From an uncultured Eubacteriales bacterium (GTDB lineage: Bacteria > Bacillota > Clostridia > Oscillospirales > Oscillospiraceae), in assembly GCA_900545585.1 (NCBI GenBank), contig UQZR01000030.1, positions 1 through 24,555 on the forward strand: a stretch of 24,555 bases of DNA. Direction: 5' to 3'. How positions within the stretch are numbered: the first letter of the stretch is position 1; every line of letters begins with the position of its first letter. The notes beneath the pieces are model-generated. The model did not search any database and was not told where the DNA came from. It was given only the letters and a program-made list of their open reading frames with translations. The position numbers were made by a program, and so were the translations under genes. Positions 24,544-24,555 of this stretch are shown here, piece after piece.

Positions 24544-24555
24544 AACCAAGCTGTC

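Overview
The window looks like ordinary chromosome from a high-GC member of the Clostridia, most likely Oscillospiraceae (Oscillibacter/Flavonifractor-like). This is inferred from the gene content: an EtfA end, an alanine T-box leader before alaS, ECF transporter modules, an EFR1-type flavodoxin-ferredoxin, DUF5711 and UPF0340 proteins. It also fits the GC-rich codon use and the strong sigma-A-type promoters (TTGACA/TTGTCT-N16-18-TATACT/TACAAT) separated by long perfect terminator hairpins. I see no rRNA, tRNA, insertion sequence, prophage or CRISPR array. Several very long antisense reading frames are GC-codon shadows and are not annotated.

Layout. 1-590: the 3' end of etfA, then a small two-helix membrane protein with its own promoter and terminator. 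667-1974: on the minus strand, a UPF0340 protein and an ECF-type S component, divergent from a MocR-type (GntR plus aminotransferase fold) regulator at 1987-3390; the two promoters overlap and are flanked by matching repeat half-sites. A GreA-like protein overlaps the end of the MocR gene. 3930-4556: a minus-strand HAD phosphatase. 4766-7856: an operon of a thymidylate kinase-like gene, mltG and a U32 peptidase-family gene. 7907-8629: a minus-strand DUF1275 membrane protein. 8736-12359: a promoter, a T-box leader with an alanine (GCU) specifier and terminator, a chloramphenicol-acetyltransferase-fold gene and alaS, followed by a HIT protein. 12840-14699: divergent DUF3592 and DUF2974/Mbeg1-like genes. 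14746-23503: a long same-strand run of a 23S-type methyltransferase, ecfA1-ecfA2-ecfT, truA, a DUF5711 protein, CvpA, a zinc-finger Clp ATPase (ClpE-like) and a 69-residue Cys-rich protein. 23549-24376: an EFR1 ferredoxin.

How the parts fit. The ECF energising module (15700-18229) could power the S component encoded 14 kb away, whose divergent MocR regulator suggests a vitamin B6-type substrate. The T-box would make both AlaRS and the acetyltransferase respond to uncharged tRNA-Ala. The points most worth a second look are the acetyltransferase placed inside an alanyl-tRNA synthetase regulon, the MocR/ECF control region, and the zinc-finger Clp unfoldase with its small Cys4 neighbour. I found no clearly new multi-gene defence or mobile system here.
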